NCBI RefSeq assembly: GCF_002723615.1
Contig: NZ_KZ304951.1
Coordinates: 145,344-209,343, forward strand
Length of the DNA stretch: 64,000 nucleotides
Direction: 5' to 3'
Origin: Limimaricola cinnabarinus
GTDB lineage: Bacteria > Pseudomonadota > Alphaproteobacteria > Rhodobacterales > Rhodobacteraceae
Shown here: piece by piece, positions 8,904 through 18,332 of the stretch
How the letters are laid out: every line of letters begins with the position of its first letter
Numbering within the stretch: the first letter of the stretch is position 1
Made by a program: the position numbers and the translations under genes
The notes under the pieces: model-generated
What the model was told of the DNA's origin: nothing
The model's input: only the letters and a program-made list of their open reading frames with translations
The model's database searches: none

Positions 8904-9593
8904 CTACCCCAGCGCGTAGCCCGCGCCGCGCACCGTGCGCAGCGGATCGGTGCCGCCATGCGCGCAGAGCGCCTTGCGCAGCCGTCCGATATGCACGTCG
9001 ACGGTGCGCGTGTCGACATAGACATCGCGGCCCCAGACCCGGTCGAGCAGCGCCTCTCGGCTCCAGACCCGGCCGGGCCGCTCGAGGAAGGTCGCGAGCA
9101 GGCGGAACTCCGTCGGCCCGAGCTTCACCGGCTGCCCTGCGCGCTGCACCCGGTGCGTCTCCGCGTCGAGCGTGATGTCTTCGAAGCTCAGCGTCTCGCC
9201 CACGCCCGCCGGGCGCGAGCGGCGCAGCTGGCTCTTCACCCGCGCCATCAGCTCGCTCACCGAATAGGGTTTGACGACGTAGTCATCGGCCCCCGTCTCC
9301 AGCCCGCGCACACGGTCCACCTCCTCGGTGCGGGCCGAAAGCATGATGATCGGCAGGCCGCGCGTCTCGGGCCGCGCCTTGATGCGGCGGCAGATCTCGA
9401 TGCCGCTGACGCCCGGCAGCATCCAGTCGAGCACGACCAGATCGGGGATCTCCTCGGCCACCATGAGCAGCGCCGCGTCGCCATCCTCGGCCTCCGAGAC
9501 GCGGAAGCCCTCGGATTCGAGGTTGTAGGCCAGCACCGCGCGCTGCGACGGCTCGTCCTCGACGATCAGCACATGCGGCTTCACCCGGCGCAT
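8904..9593 (-). CDS. phoB: Phosphate regulon response regulator PhoB
   Basis: This is a 229-residue OmpR/PhoB-type regulator. The receiver domain has the acidic pocket (VEDEP), phospho-acceptor Asp56 in LVVLDWMLPG, the switch Ser/Thr region (IIMLSA) and Lys in VVKPYS. The C-terminal winged helix (about 130-229) includes the VDVHIGRLRKAL recognition region. When phosphorylated by PhoR it would bind Pho boxes, including the one upstream of pstS in this window. It is the last gene of the leftward pst-phoU-phoB run and starts four bases past the phoU stop, so it is likely cotranscribed and autoregulated. Confidence 0.96.
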   Translation of the reverse strand: MRRVKPHVLIVEDEPSQRAVLAYNLESEGFRVSEAEDGDAALLMVAEEIPDLVVLDWMLPGVSGIEICRRIKARPETRGLPIIMLSARTEEVDRVRGLETGADDYVVKPYSVSELMARVKSQLRRSRPAGVGETLSFEDITLDAETHRVQRAGQPVKLGPTEFRLLATFLERPGRVWSREALLDRVWGRDVYVDTRTVDVHIGRLRKALCAHGGTDPLRTVRGAGYALG

Positions 9594-9597
9594 CGGT

Positions 9598-10311
9598 TCA
9601 CTCCGGCTGTGCCACGTAGGAGGTGTTGTCGCCCTTGGGGCGGTCTTCGTCGGGCATCTGGCCTGTGGTCAGATAGATCACCTGCTCGGCCATGTTGGTG
9701 GTCAGATCGCCCATGCGCTCGATGTTCTTGGCGATGAAATGCAGGTGCATGCAGGCGGTGATCGCGCGCGGGTCCTCCATCATGTGGGTCAGGAACTCGC
9801 GGAACAGCGCGTTGTACATCTGGTCGACGTCCTGATCGCGCTGCAGCACCTCGGCGGCGAGATCCGCGTCGCGGTTGACGAAGGCGTCGAGCGTGTCGTT
9901 GAGCATGTCGCGCACCTCGCGCGCCATGCGCTTGAGCGCGGCGTCAGAGCCTTCGATCGGGCTCAGCTCGGCGAGGATCGAGGTGCGCTTGGCCATGTTC
10001 TTGGCATAGTCGCCGATCCGCTCGAGGCTGGCGGCGAGCCGCAGCACCGACAGGATTACCCGCAGGTCGCGGCTGACCGGCGCGCGGATCGCGATGACGC
10101 GCGCGGCCTCCTCGTTGATCTGTTCTTCGAGCGCGTCGATCGCCTTGTCGCCGCGGCGCACGGCTTCGGCGTTCTCGACGTCGCGGTCGGCGAGGCTCTG
10201 CGCGCCGTCGATGATCGCGGCCTCCACCAGACCGCCCATCTTCAGGATCAGCGCCTGGATGTTTTCGAGATCGCGGTCGAAGGCCGAGGAGATGTGATGC
10301 TTGTCCTGCAT
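9598..10311 (-). CDS. phoU: Phosphate signalling complex protein PhoU
   Basis: The 237-residue all-helical protein contains two PhoU repeats, with the family motifs MGGLVEAAI, RDVENAEAVRRGDKAIDALE and LRLAASLERIGDYAKNMAKR. PhoU links the PstSCAB transporter to PhoR and keeps the Pho regulon off when phosphate is plentiful. It sits 12 bases after pstB with a GGGAGCAGGACC ribosome region, consistent with one operon. No key residues appear to be missing. Confidence 0.96.
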   Translation of the reverse strand: MQDKHHISSAFDRDLENIQALILKMGGLVEAAIIDGAQSLADRDVENAEAVRRGDKAIDALEEQINEEAARVIAIRAPVSRDLRVILSVLRLAASLERIGDYAKNMAKRTSILAELSPIEGSDAALKRMAREVRDMLNDTLDAFVNRDADLAAEVLQRDQDVDQMYNALFREFLTHMMEDPRAITACMHLHFIAKNIERMGDLTTNMAEQVIYLTTGQMPDEDRPKGDNTSYVAQPE

Positions 10312-10323
10312 GGTCCTGCTCCC

Positions 10324-11118
10324 TTACCCGATCCGGCCCGAGATGTAGCTCTCGGTGCGGCTGTCCTCGGGATTGGTGAAAATCTTGCCCGTTTCGCCGT
10401 ATTCGACGAGATGGCCCAGATGGAAGAACGCCGTGCGCTGGCTCACCCTCGCCGCCTGCTGCATCGAGTGCGTCACGATCACCACCGTGAAGTTCTGCCT
10501 GAGCTCGTCGATCAGCTCCTCGACCTGCGCGGTGGCGATCGGGTCGAGCGCGGAGCAAGGCTCGTCCATCAGCAGGATCTCGGGCTCGGTCGCCACGGCG
10601 CGGGCGATGCAGAGCCGCTGCTGCTGACCGCCCGAAAGCCCGGTGCCGGGCGCGTGCAGCCGGTCCTTGACCTCGTCCCAGATCGCGCCGCGGCGCAGCG
10701 CCTTCTCGACGATCTCGTCGAGCTCGGCCTTGTTGCGGGCCAGCCCGTGAATCTTCGGCCCGTAGGCCACGTTGTCGTAGATCGACTTCGGGAAAGGGTT
10801 GGGTTTCTGGAACACCATGCCGACCTTGGCGCGCAGCTGCACCGGATCGACGCGGGGGTCGTAGATGTCGGCCTCGTCGATCCTGATCTCGCCGGTGACC
10901 AGCGCGCCGGGGATGGTGTCGTTCATCCGGTTGAGGCAGCGCAGAAAGGTCGACTTGCCGCAGCCCGACGGCCCGATGAAGGCGGTGACGGTGCGGTCGG
11001 CGATATCGACATCGACGCCCTTGATCGCGTGGGTGGTGCCGTAATGCACATGCACGTCGCGGGCGGTGATCTTGGTCTTGTCGGTCACGGCATTGTCCAT
11101 GGGTCGCATGTCGTTCAT
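10324..11118 (-). CDS. pstB: Phosphate ABC transporter ATP-binding protein PstB
   Basis: The 264-residue ATPase has Walker [10 protein letters not shown], a Q-loop FQKPNPFP, the signature LSGGQQQR and Walker [14 protein letters not shown], all in the PstB form. It powers import of inorganic phosphate through PstC-PstA. I chose the start at 11118 because an AGGAGG ribosome site lies seven bases upstream. Two later ATG codons in frame are possible but less well placed. Confidence 0.96.
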   Translation of the reverse strand: MNDMRPMDNAVTDKTKITARDVHVHYGTTHAIKGVDVDIADRTVTAFIGPSGCGKSTFLRCLNRMNDTIPGALVTGEIRIDEADIYDPRVDPVQLRAKVGMVFQKPNPFPKSIYDNVAYGPKIHGLARNKAELDEIVEKALRRGAIWDEVKDRLHAPGTGLSGGQQQRLCIARAVATEPEILLMDEPCSALDPIATAQVEELIDELRQNFTVVIVTHSMQQAARVSQRTAFFHLGHLVEYGETGKIFTNPEDSRTESYISGRIG

Positions 11119-11144
11119 GTCCGGGCCTCCTGCCCTTTGCGCGC

Positions 11145-12488
11145 TCACCAGCGCCGCTCGAAGCGGCGGCGCAGCAGCACCGCGATGAGGTTCATGGCCA
11201 AGAGGAACGCCAGCAGCACGATGATGCCGCCCCAGGCGCGCTCGTAAAAGGCCGGATCGGCCCGCTTGGCCCATTCGTAGATCTGCGCCGGCATGGCGGA
11301 GTTGGGGGCGAGGAAGCCCTCGGCCACGCCGTCGGGATAGTTGGTCGCGATATAGCCCACCATGCCGATCAGCAGCAGCGGCGCGGTCTCGCCCAGGGCC
11401 TGCGCGAGGCCGAGGATGGTGCCGGTGAGGATGCCCGGCATCGCCAGCGGCAGCACGTGATGAGTCACCGCCTGCATCCTGGAGGCGCCGACGCCGAGCG
11501 CCGCGTCGCGGATCGAGGGCGGCACGGATTTCAGCGCGGCGCGGGTCGAGATGATGATGGTGGGCAGCGTCATCAGCGTCAACACGAGGCCGCCGACCAA
11601 GGGCGCCGATTGCGGCAGATGCATGAACTGGATGAACACCGCGAGGCCGAGAATGCCGAAGACGATCGAGGGCACGGCGGCGAGATTCGAGATATTGACC
11701 TCGATCAGGTCGGTCAGCCGGTTCTGCGGCGCGAATTCCTCCAGATAGATCGAAGCCGCGACGCCGATCGGCAGCGACAGGATCAGCACCACCAGCATCA
11801 TGAAGAACGAGCCCAGCATGGCGACGCCGATGCCCGCCTGCTCGGGGCGCGAATCCGAGGCGTCGGCCCCGGTGATGAAGGCAAGATTGAAGCGCTTTTC
11901 CACTGCGCCCGCCTCGCGCAGCGTATCGACGAGATCGAGATGCGCGGCGTCGAGATTCTTGTCGCGCGCGAGGCTTTCGCGGCTCACCCGGCCCTTGAGA
12001 TAGCCATCGACGCGGCTGGAGGCGAGCAGATCGAAGCTGACGGTTTGGCCGATCAGCGACGGATCGGCAAGCACGCGGTCGCGGATCTTCGCGGCGGCGG
12101 AATCCGACAGGATCTTGGTCAGCGCCTTGCCGTCGAGCTCGGTCTCGATCCCCTCGCGCGCCACCAGATCGGTGAGCGCCGCCTCGATCAGCGGCTTGTA
12201 GCCGAAGGTCGAGACCTTGGCGATCTTGTCGGGGTCGCGGTCGCCGTCCTTGTCGAGCTTTTCCTCCAGAAGCGGCACGTCGAGCTGGACATAGGTCTGG
12301 CTGAAGGCGGTGAGCCCGTTCGACAGGATCGCCCAGAGAAGCGCCACGAGAAAGGCCATGCCGACGGCGAGCGCCGCGATGCCGTAAGCCTTGAAGCGGG
12401 TCTCGGCGCGGTTGCGCCGCTTGGTGCGCGCATCCGTCACCAGAAGCGAGCCGCCCCGCGCCGGGGTGTCGTTGGAGATATCGGTCAT
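11145..12488 (-). CDS. pstA: Phosphate ABC transporter permease PstA
   Basis: The 447-residue inner-membrane protein has an N-terminal membrane helix (about 35-60), a long periplasmic insert (about 65-200) and a C-terminal six-helix permease domain. That domain has the cytoplasmic EAA-type loop [25 protein letters not shown], split here as DAALGVGAS and [10 protein letters not shown]. The insert makes it longer than E. coli PstA (about 296 aa), a form known in many alphaproteobacteria. It overlaps pstC by four bases (TCAT), showing coupling. Confidence 0.94.
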   Translation of the reverse strand: MTDISNDTPARGGSLLVTDARTKRRNRAETRFKAYGIAALAVGMAFLVALLWAILSNGLTAFSQTYVQLDVPLLEEKLDKDGDRDPDKIAKVSTFGYKPLIEAALTDLVAREGIETELDGKALTKILSDSAAAKIRDRVLADPSLIGQTVSFDLLASSRVDGYLKGRVSRESLARDKNLDAAHLDLVDTLREAGAVEKRFNLAFITGADASDSRPEQAGIGVAMLGSFFMMLVVLILSLPIGVAASIYLEEFAPQNRLTDLIEVNISNLAAVPSIVFGILGLAVFIQFMHLPQSAPLVGGLVLTLMTLPTIIISTRAALKSVPPSIRDAALGVGASRMQAVTHHVLPLAMPGILTGTILGLAQALGETAPLLLIGMVGYIATNYPDGVAEGFLAPNSAMPAQIYEWAKRADPAFYERAWGGIIVLLAFLLAMNLIAVLLRRRFERRW

Positions 12489-13948
12489 TCGTACTGCTCC
12501 CGGTAGCGGCGCACGATCCACAGCGCGACGACGTTGAGCGCGAGGGTGATCACGAAGAGGGTCATGCCGAGGGCGAAGGCCACCAGCGCCTCGGGCGATG
12601 AGAAATCGGCGTCGCCGGTGAGCTGGCTCACGATCTTGGCGGTGACCGTGGTCATGGCGTCGAAGGGGTTCATCGACAGCCGGGCCGCGGCCCCTGCCCC
12701 CAGCACCACGATCATCGTCTCGCCGATGGCGCGGCTGGCCGCGAGCAGCACCGCGCCGACGATGCCGGGAAGGGCCGCGGGAAGCACCACCTGCCGGATC
12801 GTCTCGGAGCGGGTGGCCCCCAGCCCGAGGCTGCCGTCGCGCAAGGACTGCGGCACGGCGTTGATGATGTCGTCCGACAGCGAGGAGACGAAGGGGATGA
12901 GCATGATGCCCATGACGAGACCGGCGGTCATCACCGCCGTGCCGCCCTGCATCCAGCCAAGCCCCAGCCAGCCGCCGCGCCCGAAGGCCTCGACCAGAAG
13001 CGGGCCGACGGTCAAGAGCGCGAAGAGGCCGTAGACGATGGTCGGGATGCCCGCCAGCATCTCCAGCATCGGCTTGGCCCAGCTGCGCACGTTCCTGTGG
13101 GCATATTCGGCAAGGTAGATCGCGGCGAAGAGCCCGATCGGCACCGCCACGATCAGCGCGATGATCGAGATGTAGAGCGTGCCCCACAGAAGCGGCAGGA
13201 TGCCCAGCTCGGAGCCGCCACCGAAGCTCGGGCTCCATGTGGTGCCGAAGAAGAACTCGGCCGCAGGATAGAGGCGGAAGAACTCGACCGTGTTGAAGAT
13301 GAGCGCCAGGACGATGCCCACCGTGCTCAGGATCGCGATCAGCGCCGCCGCGATCAGCCCGCCGCGCATCGCCCGTTCGACCGCGTTGCGGGCGCGGATG
13401 TCGGGCCGCGCGCGCGAGATGCCCCAGGCGGCCCCGGCGAGCGCGAGGCCGATCACCGCGATGTCGCGCAAGAGATGGCCCAGCCCGCTCACCCGCTGCC
13501 AGCGCAGCGCCGCGTCGCGGGTGGCGGGCGTCACGTCGGAGCCGAGCGCCACGCCCTGATCGGCCATGACGGCGCGCAGCTCCTCGGGCGGCAGCGCGCG
13601 CGCCGCCTCGGGCGACAGCCGCCCCGAACTGGCGGCGGTGTCGAGCCCGGCGGCGAGGCGCTGCACATCGGCCATCATCAGCGACGGCACCGCGCCCTCG
13701 GCGGCTTCGGCCTGCAGCACCGGCCAGGTCAGGCTTCGGGTGACGACGGGCTGGGCCACGAGCCACAGCGCGAGCAGCAGGAGCGCCGGGCCGGCGGCAT
13801 AAATGGCTGCGGTCCAGCCGTAGTAATGCAGGAGGGAATGGAGCCTGCGCGCCTCTCGGCGGGCGGCGCCCCGCGCGCGGGCGCGCGCCAGCACGAAGCC
13901 TGCGGCGGCGATGACCAGCACGATCAGGGCGGTCCAGATGGGGGGCAT
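12485..13948 (-). CDS. pstC: Phosphate ABC transporter permease PstC
   Basis: The 487-residue permease has an N-terminal membrane helix, a second helix near 50, a periplasmic/loop insert (about 85-150), then the transport domain. The coupling loop is [20 protein letters not shown], near residue 385. It is longer than E. coli PstC (319 aa), paralleling the enlarged PstA, so the two inserts probably co-evolved. It forms the membrane pore with PstA. A hairpin lies just upstream (13970-13995), between pstS and this gene. Confidence 0.94.
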   Translation of the reverse strand: MPPIWTALIVLVIAAAGFVLARARARGAARREARRLHSLLHYYGWTAAIYAAGPALLLLALWLVAQPVVTRSLTWPVLQAEAAEGAVPSLMMADVQRLAAGLDTAASSGRLSPEAARALPPEELRAVMADQGVALGSDVTPATRDAALRWQRVSGLGHLLRDIAVIGLALAGAAWGISRARPDIRARNAVERAMRGGLIAAALIAILSTVGIVLALIFNTVEFFRLYPAAEFFFGTTWSPSFGGGSELGILPLLWGTLYISIIALIVAVPIGLFAAIYLAEYAHRNVRSWAKPMLEMLAGIPTIVYGLFALLTVGPLLVEAFGRGGWLGLGWMQGGTAVMTAGLVMGIMLIPFVSSLSDDIINAVPQSLRDGSLGLGATRSETIRQVVLPAALPGIVGAVLLAASRAIGETMIVVLGAGAAARLSMNPFDAMTTVTAKIVSQLTGDADFSSPEALVAFALGMTLFVITLALNVVALWIVRRYREQYE

Positions 13949-13969
13949 GGCGGGGCCTTCGATTGTCGA

Positions 13970-13995
13970 GGCCCGAAGCGCCTGCGCTTCGGGCC
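13970..13995 (-). promoter_or_regulatory. pstS-pstC intergenic hairpin
   Basis: An 11-bp perfect stem (13970-13980 with 13985-13995) has a CCTG loop and no U-tract. It fits an mRNA-stabilising or attenuating element that keeps the binding protein more abundant than the permeases. Confidence 0.6.
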
Positions 13996-14064
13996 GGGAT
14001 GTCTGCTATGTCGCAGCGGGTCCGGGCGGCGGCGCGAAGACCGCCCCCCGGCAGGTCCGCCGCG

Positions 14065-15108
14065 TTACATCGCGCCCATGGTGGTGCCGTTCGCGACCGT
14101 CTCCTGCGTCGCGGCCAGCTCGGGGTCGGAGACGAGACCGTAATCCGACAGCGGGCCGTCGGGGCCGGCGATCTCGTCGGCGACGAAGAACTCGACGAAT
14201 TCCTGCAGCCCGGGGATCACGCCCAGATGCGCCTTCTTGACGTAGAAGTAGAGCGGGCGCGAGACGGGGTAGTCGCCGGAGGCGATGGTTTCGACCGTCG
14301 GCTCGACGCCGTTCATGGTCGCGACCTGAAGGCTGTCGGTGTTGTTCTCGTAAAAGGACAGGCCGAACACGCCGAGCCCCTGCGGGTTGGCCTCGATCCG
14401 GGCCAGCGTCTCGGTGTAGTCGCCGTCGATATCGACCGACACGCCGTCGGTGCGGGTCTCGATGCAGGCCGCCTCGGCCGCGTCCTCGTCGCCGCCATTG
14501 ATCTCGAGGATCTGCTCATAGGCGCCGCTTTCCTCGCAGCCCGCGAGCAGCACCTTCTCCTCGAACACCTCGCGGGTGCCGTGCTTGGTGCCCGGGATGA
14601 AGGCGAGGATCTCCTGATCGGGCAGGTCGGCGTTCACCTCGGCCCAGCTGGTGTTGGGGTTCTCGACCAGCGCGCCGTCCTGCGGGATTTCGGCGGCGAG
14701 CGCCTCGTACCAGTCGGCGGGGGTGAAGGCGAAGCTCTCGCCGTCGATGTCGGAGGCGAAGACGATGCCGTCATAGCCGACCCGCACCTCGATGATCTCG
14801 CTCACGCCGTTGGCGGCGCAGGTCTCGATCTCGCCCTCGCGGATGGGGCGCGAGGCGTTGGCGATGTCGATGGTGTTCTCGCCCACGCCCTCGCAGAACC
14901 GCGCGAGACCGGCCGAGGAGCCGCCCGATTCCACCACCGGGGTCGGAAAGTCGAAATTCTCGCCGAAGGCTTCGGCCACGATCGAGGCATAGGGCAGCAC
15001 GGTCGAGGAACCGGCCACCTGCACGTTGTCGCGGCCCTGTGCGGCGGCGAAGCCTGCGGTGGCGGCGAGGAGGGCGGCGCTCGAGACGGTCATCTTGACG
15101 AAGGACAT
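14065..15108 (-). CDS. pstS: Phosphate-binding periplasmic protein PstS
   Basis: The 347-residue protein has a signal peptide ending at ...FAAAQG and then VQVAGSSTVLPYA, the phosphate-binding N-terminal motif of the PstS family. It captures phosphate in the periplasm and passes it to PstCA. Later motifs VESGGSSAGLARFCEG and IPGTKHGTREVFEE fit the family. The transcript starts downstream of a triple-repeat Pho box, so it should be the most strongly phosphate-regulated gene in the window. Confidence 0.95.
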   Translation of the reverse strand: MSFVKMTVSSAALLAATAGFAAAQGRDNVQVAGSSTVLPYASIVAEAFGENFDFPTPVVESGGSSAGLARFCEGVGENTIDIANASRPIREGEIETCAANGVSEIIEVRVGYDGIVFASDIDGESFAFTPADWYEALAAEIPQDGALVENPNTSWAEVNADLPDQEILAFIPGTKHGTREVFEEKVLLAGCEESGAYEQILEINGGDEDAAEAACIETRTDGVSVDIDGDYTETLARIEANPQGLGVFGLSFYENNTDSLQVATMNGVEPTVETIASGDYPVSRPLYFYVKKAHLGVIPGLQEFVEFFVADEIAGPDGPLSDYGLVSDPELAATQETVANGTTMGAM

Positions 15109-15129
15109 GGATCGCTCCTGTTGTTCATT

Positions 15130-15159
15130 CCCCCGAAGCGCCGAGGCGCTTCGTTGGGG
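15130..15159 (-). promoter_or_regulatory. Hairpin in the pstS leader
   Basis: An 8-9 bp stem, CGAAGCGC with GCGCTTCG, is extended by CCCC/GGGG around a two-base bulge. It lies 22 bases before the pstS start codon and would fold in the 5' leader. Its core stem matches that of the hairpin after pstS. Confidence 0.55.
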
Positions 15160-15188
15160 TCCGACTACGGGTCGTAGACCTCGCTTTT

Positions 15189-15217
15189 GTGACAGCCATG
15201 TAAAAGTTTCATGACAG
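15189..15217 (-). promoter_or_regulatory. Pho box (three direct repeats) upstream of pstS
   Basis: On the minus strand, CTGTCAT (15211-15217), CTTTTAC (15200-15206) and CTGTCAC (15189-15195) are spaced exactly 11 bases apart. This is the PhoB-binding arrangement. The middle repeat is degenerate. It lies about 80 bases before the pstS start and between phoR and pstS. Confidence 0.88.
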
Positions 15218-15253
15218 GTCGGAACCTAGCGCGGCTGACCGAGGGGCAAGGGC

Positions 15254-16288
15254 TCAGCCGACCGGCAGGATGACGATGAACCGGCTGCCCTGCCCTTCGC
15301 GGCTTTCGATCCTGAGCCGGCCGCGATGGCGGTTGACGATGTGCTTGACGATGGCGAGGCCCAGACCGGTGCCGCCCATGTCCCGCGAGCGGTGCTGATC
15401 TATGCGGTAGAAGCGCTCGGTCAGGCGCGGCAGGTGATGCGCCGCGATGCCTTCGCCCTGATCGCGCACCACGAGGCGCACGCCCGGCCCGCGCAGCTCG
15501 GGCTGCGGCTCGGGCGCGCCGAGCGTGACCTCCACGGCGCGCCCCGCGCCGCCATACTTGATCGCGTTGCCGACGAGATTGGTGATCACCTGCCGCAGCT
15601 GCTCCTCGTCGCCGGGCACGATGACCGGCGGCTCGGGCGCGGTGAGCGAAAGCGTCACCCGGTCGCGCGCGGCGATGGGGTCGAGGAGCGCGATCACCTG
15701 CGCGGCCAGCGCCGACAGATCGACCGCCGCGGTCGGACGGTGCCGCTCGCCCTGCTCGACGCGGGCGAGCGACAGAAGATCGGCCACCAGCTGCGACATG
15801 CGCGCGGCCTCGCGCGCCATGATTGCGAGAAACCGCTCGCGCGCGGCGGCATCGTCGCGCGCCGCGCCGCGCAGCGTCTCGATGAAGCCCGACAGCGCGG
15901 TGATCGGCGTGCGCAGCTCGTGGCTCACATTGGTGACGAAGTCGCGCCGCATCGCATCCGCCGCCTCGACCTCGGTGATGTCCTCGAAGCTCAGGGCGAC
16001 GCCGGGCCCGGTGTCGAGCGCGACCGCGCCGATCGTCACCTGCCAGGTGGTGTCGCGGTTGCCCGAGCGGCCGAGATATCGCGCATGTCGCGTCTCGCCG
16101 TCGCGCAGAACCGCCTCGACCGCGTCGAGCACCGCCGGTTGGCGCAGCGCGGTGATGTAGTGCCGCCCCGGATGCGCCGCCCCCAGAAGCCGCAAGGCCG
16201 CCGCGTTGGCCGCCTCGATCCGTTCGCCCGCGCCGATCAGCAGCACCGGAAAGGGCAGCGCCGCCATGAGCGACCGGGTGGCGTTCAT
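15254..16288 (-). CDS. phoR: Phosphate regulon sensor histidine kinase PhoR (cytosolic form)
   Basis: The 344-residue kinase has a PAS domain (about 5-100, ALPFPVLLIGAGERIEAANAAALR), a phospho-accepting H-box with His123 (NVSHELRTP), and an ATPase with N, G1, F and G2 boxes (NLVGNAIKYG, DQGEGI, FYRID, GGTGLGLAIV). This is the PhoR domain order, and it lies next to pst-phoU-phoB. No transmembrane helix is visible before the PAS domain, unlike E. coli PhoR. The 16288 ATG was chosen. A non-ATG start upstream (e.g. 16396) cannot be excluded, but the extra residues are not hydrophobic either. Confidence 0.88.
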   Translation of the reverse strand: MNATRSLMAALPFPVLLIGAGERIEAANAAALRLLGAAHPGRHYITALRQPAVLDAVEAVLRDGETRHARYLGRSGNRDTTWQVTIGAVALDTGPGVALSFEDITEVEAADAMRRDFVTNVSHELRTPITALSGFIETLRGAARDDAAARERFLAIMAREAARMSQLVADLLSLARVEQGERHRPTAAVDLSALAAQVIALLDPIAARDRVTLSLTAPEPPVIVPGDEEQLRQVITNLVGNAIKYGGAGRAVEVTLGAPEPQPELRGPGVRLVVRDQGEGIAAHHLPRLTERFYRIDQHRSRDMGGTGLGLAIVKHIVNRHRGRLRIESREGQGSRFIVILPVG

Positions 16289-16392
16289 CGCCCGGTCATC
16301 GGGCTGCGCGATCGCCTCACCGGGACCGTGCGCCGCGGCCTCGTTTCGGCCCGGCCCGCGCAAGGCCCGCCCGATGCTGCGCCACAGGGGGA

Positions 16393-16914
16393 TCAGAGCG
16401 CTTCGAGCCCGTCGCGGAAGCGCGCGGCGTTGTCGCGGTAGTTCAGCGCCGATGCCCTGAGCTTCTCGATGGCGGCCTCGTCGAGCTGGCGCACCACCTT
16501 GCCCGGCGCGCCCATCACGAGGCTGCCATCGGGGATCTCCTTGCCCTCGGTCACCAGCGCGCCCGCACCGATCAGGCAATCGCGACCGATCTTCGCGCCG
16601 TTGAGCACGGTGGCGCCCATGCCGATCAGGGAATTCTCGCCGATCGTGCAGCCATGCAGCATCGCCTTGTGGCCCACCGTCACGCCCGCGCCGATCTCGA
16701 GCGGAAAGCCCATATCGGTGTGCAGCACGCAGTTCTCCTGCACATTGGTGTTCTCGCCCAGCGTGATGCGCTCATTGTCGCCGCGGATCGTGGTCCCGAA
16801 CCAGACCGAGCTGCCGGGCGCCAGCGTCACGCGGCCGATCACATGGGCGCCGGGGGCGACCCATGCGGTCGCGTCGATCTCGGGGGTCTCGCCGTCGAGC
16901 GCGTAGATGGTCAT
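16393..16914 (-). CDS. Gamma-class carbonic anhydrase-like hexapeptide-repeat protein
   Basis: The 173-residue left-handed beta-helix protein (PaaY/CaiE/gamma-CA family) shows hexapeptide repeats, an [10 protein letters not shown] segment (His65) and GHKAMLHGC (His82, His87), the three-histidine metal site of gamma carbonic anhydrases. It could reversibly hydrate CO2. Many close relatives are inactive or have unknown roles, so the catalytic call is family-based. It overlaps gmk by four bases (16911-16914), so the two genes are coupled. Confidence 0.88.
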   Translation of the reverse strand: MTIYALDGETPEIDATAWVAPGAHVIGRVTLAPGSSVWFGTTIRGDNERITLGENTNVQENCVLHTDMGFPLEIGAGVTVGHKAMLHGCTIGENSLIGMGATVLNGAKIGRDCLIGAGALVTEGKEIPDGSLVMGAPGKVVRQLDEAAIEKLRASALNYRDNAARFRDGLEAL

Positions 16915-17549
16915 GATCTCTCCTCGAATTCCGATTGCAGGCCGCGCACATGGTCGACGAGCCAGGGCTGCTGGCTGCGGCGCAGGCGCTCGGCCTCGAT
17001 GATGATCTTGAGCCGTGCCTCGGTGGCGTCAAGATCGTCATTGACCAGAACGTAGTCGTAGCTGTCCCAATGGCTGATCTCGTCCCAGCTCTTCTGCATG
17101 CGCCGCTCGATCACCTCCGCCGCGTCCTGCGCCCGCCCCACGAGCCGGCGGTGCAGCTCGGCGATCGAGGGCGGCAGGATGAAGATCGACAGCACCTGGT
17201 CGGCCATGCGGCTGTTGGAGATCTGCTGCGCGCCCTGCCAGTCGACGTCGAACAGCACGTCGCGCCCGGCCTCGGTCGCCTCGGCCACCGGGCCGCGCGG
17301 GGAGCCGTAGTAGTTCTCGAACACTCGCGCATGCTCCAGCATCTCGCCCTCGGCGACGAGATGCTTGAACCGTTCCTCGGTGACGAAATGGTAATCCTTG
17401 CCATCGGTCTCACCGGGGCGCGGCGGTCTCGTGGTGGCCGAGACCGAGAAGCCCAGGCTGGGGTCCCAGTCGCGCAGCCGCCGCGCGAGGGTCGATTTTC
17501 CCGCGCCCGAGGGCGAGGAGAGGATGATGAGAAGGCCGCGCCGCTGCAT
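16911..17549 (-). CDS. gmk: Guanylate kinase
   Basis: The 212-residue protein phosphorylates GMP to GDP in nucleotide recycling. The N-terminus has the P-loop [10 protein letters not shown], followed by a GMP-binding region with [21 protein letters not shown], seen here as [10 protein letters not shown] and GKDYHFV. The WD.Y.YVLVNDD region near the end is typical. The start at 17549 was chosen over an upstream ATG because it directly precedes the family N-terminus [10 protein letters not shown]. Confidence 0.95.
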   Translation of the reverse strand: MQRRGLLIILSSPSGAGKSTLARRLRDWDPSLGFSVSATTRPPRPGETDGKDYHFVTEERFKHLVAEGEMLEHARVFENYYGSPRGPVAEATEAGRDVLFDVDWQGAQQISNSRMADQVLSIFILPPSIAELHRRLVGRAQDAAEVIERRMQKSWDEISHWDSYDYVLVNDDLDATEARLKIIIEAERLRRSQQPWLVDHVRGLQSEFEERS

Positions 17550-17733
17550 GATGTCCGCTGCTCCGTCTATGTGCCGATCGGCCCGGGTCGGGCTTTGGCC
17601 GGGGTTAGGCGGATCGGGGCCGCGCGGCAAGACCGGTGGCGCGCGTTAAGCAAATGTAAAGATATGACGGGCGGTCGTCCGGCCCGCGCCCTAGAATAAG
17701 GGCAAGAATGTGGTGAAATCCGGGAGTGGGCCG

Positions 17734-18279
17734 ATGACGTTGCGTGAACAGGAGTTTCGACAGGACGACACGACCGCCCGGCTCGACGGGGTCGAGGCCT
17801 ATTGGCGCGGCCTGGCAAGGCAGGGTCTCGCCCCGCCGCGCGCCGCGATCGACCCGCATGAGATCGGCGAGGCGCTGCCTTTCATGTTCCTGCTCGACGC
17901 GGTGGCACCGGGCGTGGGGCGGCTGCGCATCGCCGGGCGCGAGATCTGCGAGATCGCGGGAGGCGAGGCGCGCGGCCTGCCGCTGTCCTGCCTCTTTGCC
18001 GCTTCGGCGCGGCCGCGTCTGGCCGGGCTGCTGAAGCGCGCCTTCGAGGCGCATCACCCCTGCCGCGCCCCGCTCATCGCAACCCGCGCGGCGCGCGGGC
18101 GGCGCTGCGCCGAGCTCTTGCTGCTGCCGCTGCTGCCGCGCGCCGGGCTGCCGCCGCAGATCCTCGGGGCGCTCTCGCATGATCTTCGCGCGGGGATGCA
18201 TCGCTTCGATTTCGCGGGCCCCGTGCGGATCGGCGCGCCGCCCGCACAGCGTCCGGCGCTGCGCCTCGTGCGCGGCTGA
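17734..18279 (+). CDS. Small PAS-domain (PAS_5) protein
   Basis: The 181-residue product matches the short alphaproteobacterial PAS family: VEAYWRGL near the N-terminus, IDPHEIGEALPFMFLLDAVAPG (split as IDPHEIGEALP and FMFLLDAVAP), then RLRIAGREICEI. PAS folds bind small ligands or partners. Output is unknown because there is no effector domain. The start at 17734 follows GGGAGTGGG. A GTG at 17710 is an alternative. It is a lone gene, convergent with the DAHP synthase gene. Confidence 0.75.
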   Translation: MTLREQEFRQDDTTARLDGVEAYWRGLARQGLAPPRAAIDPHEIGEALPFMFLLDAVAPGVGRLRIAGREICEIAGGEARGLPLSCLFAASARPRLAGLLKRAFEAHHPCRAPLIATRAARGRRCAELLLLPLLPRAGLPPQILGALSHDLRAGMHRFDFAGPVRIGAPPAQRPALRLVRG

Positions 18280-18288
18280 GGGGCGCGT

Positions 18289-18317
18289 GGCAGGGCCGCC
18301 GATCCGGCCGCCCTGCC
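18289..18317. terminator. Hairpin between convergent PAS and DAHP synthase genes
   Basis: An 8-bp stem, GGCAGGGC/GCCCTGCC (18289-18296 with 18310-18317), is followed on the plus strand by CCTTTC. It probably serves both convergent transcripts. Confidence 0.55.
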
Positions 18318-18332
18318 CCTTTCAGCGGTCGC

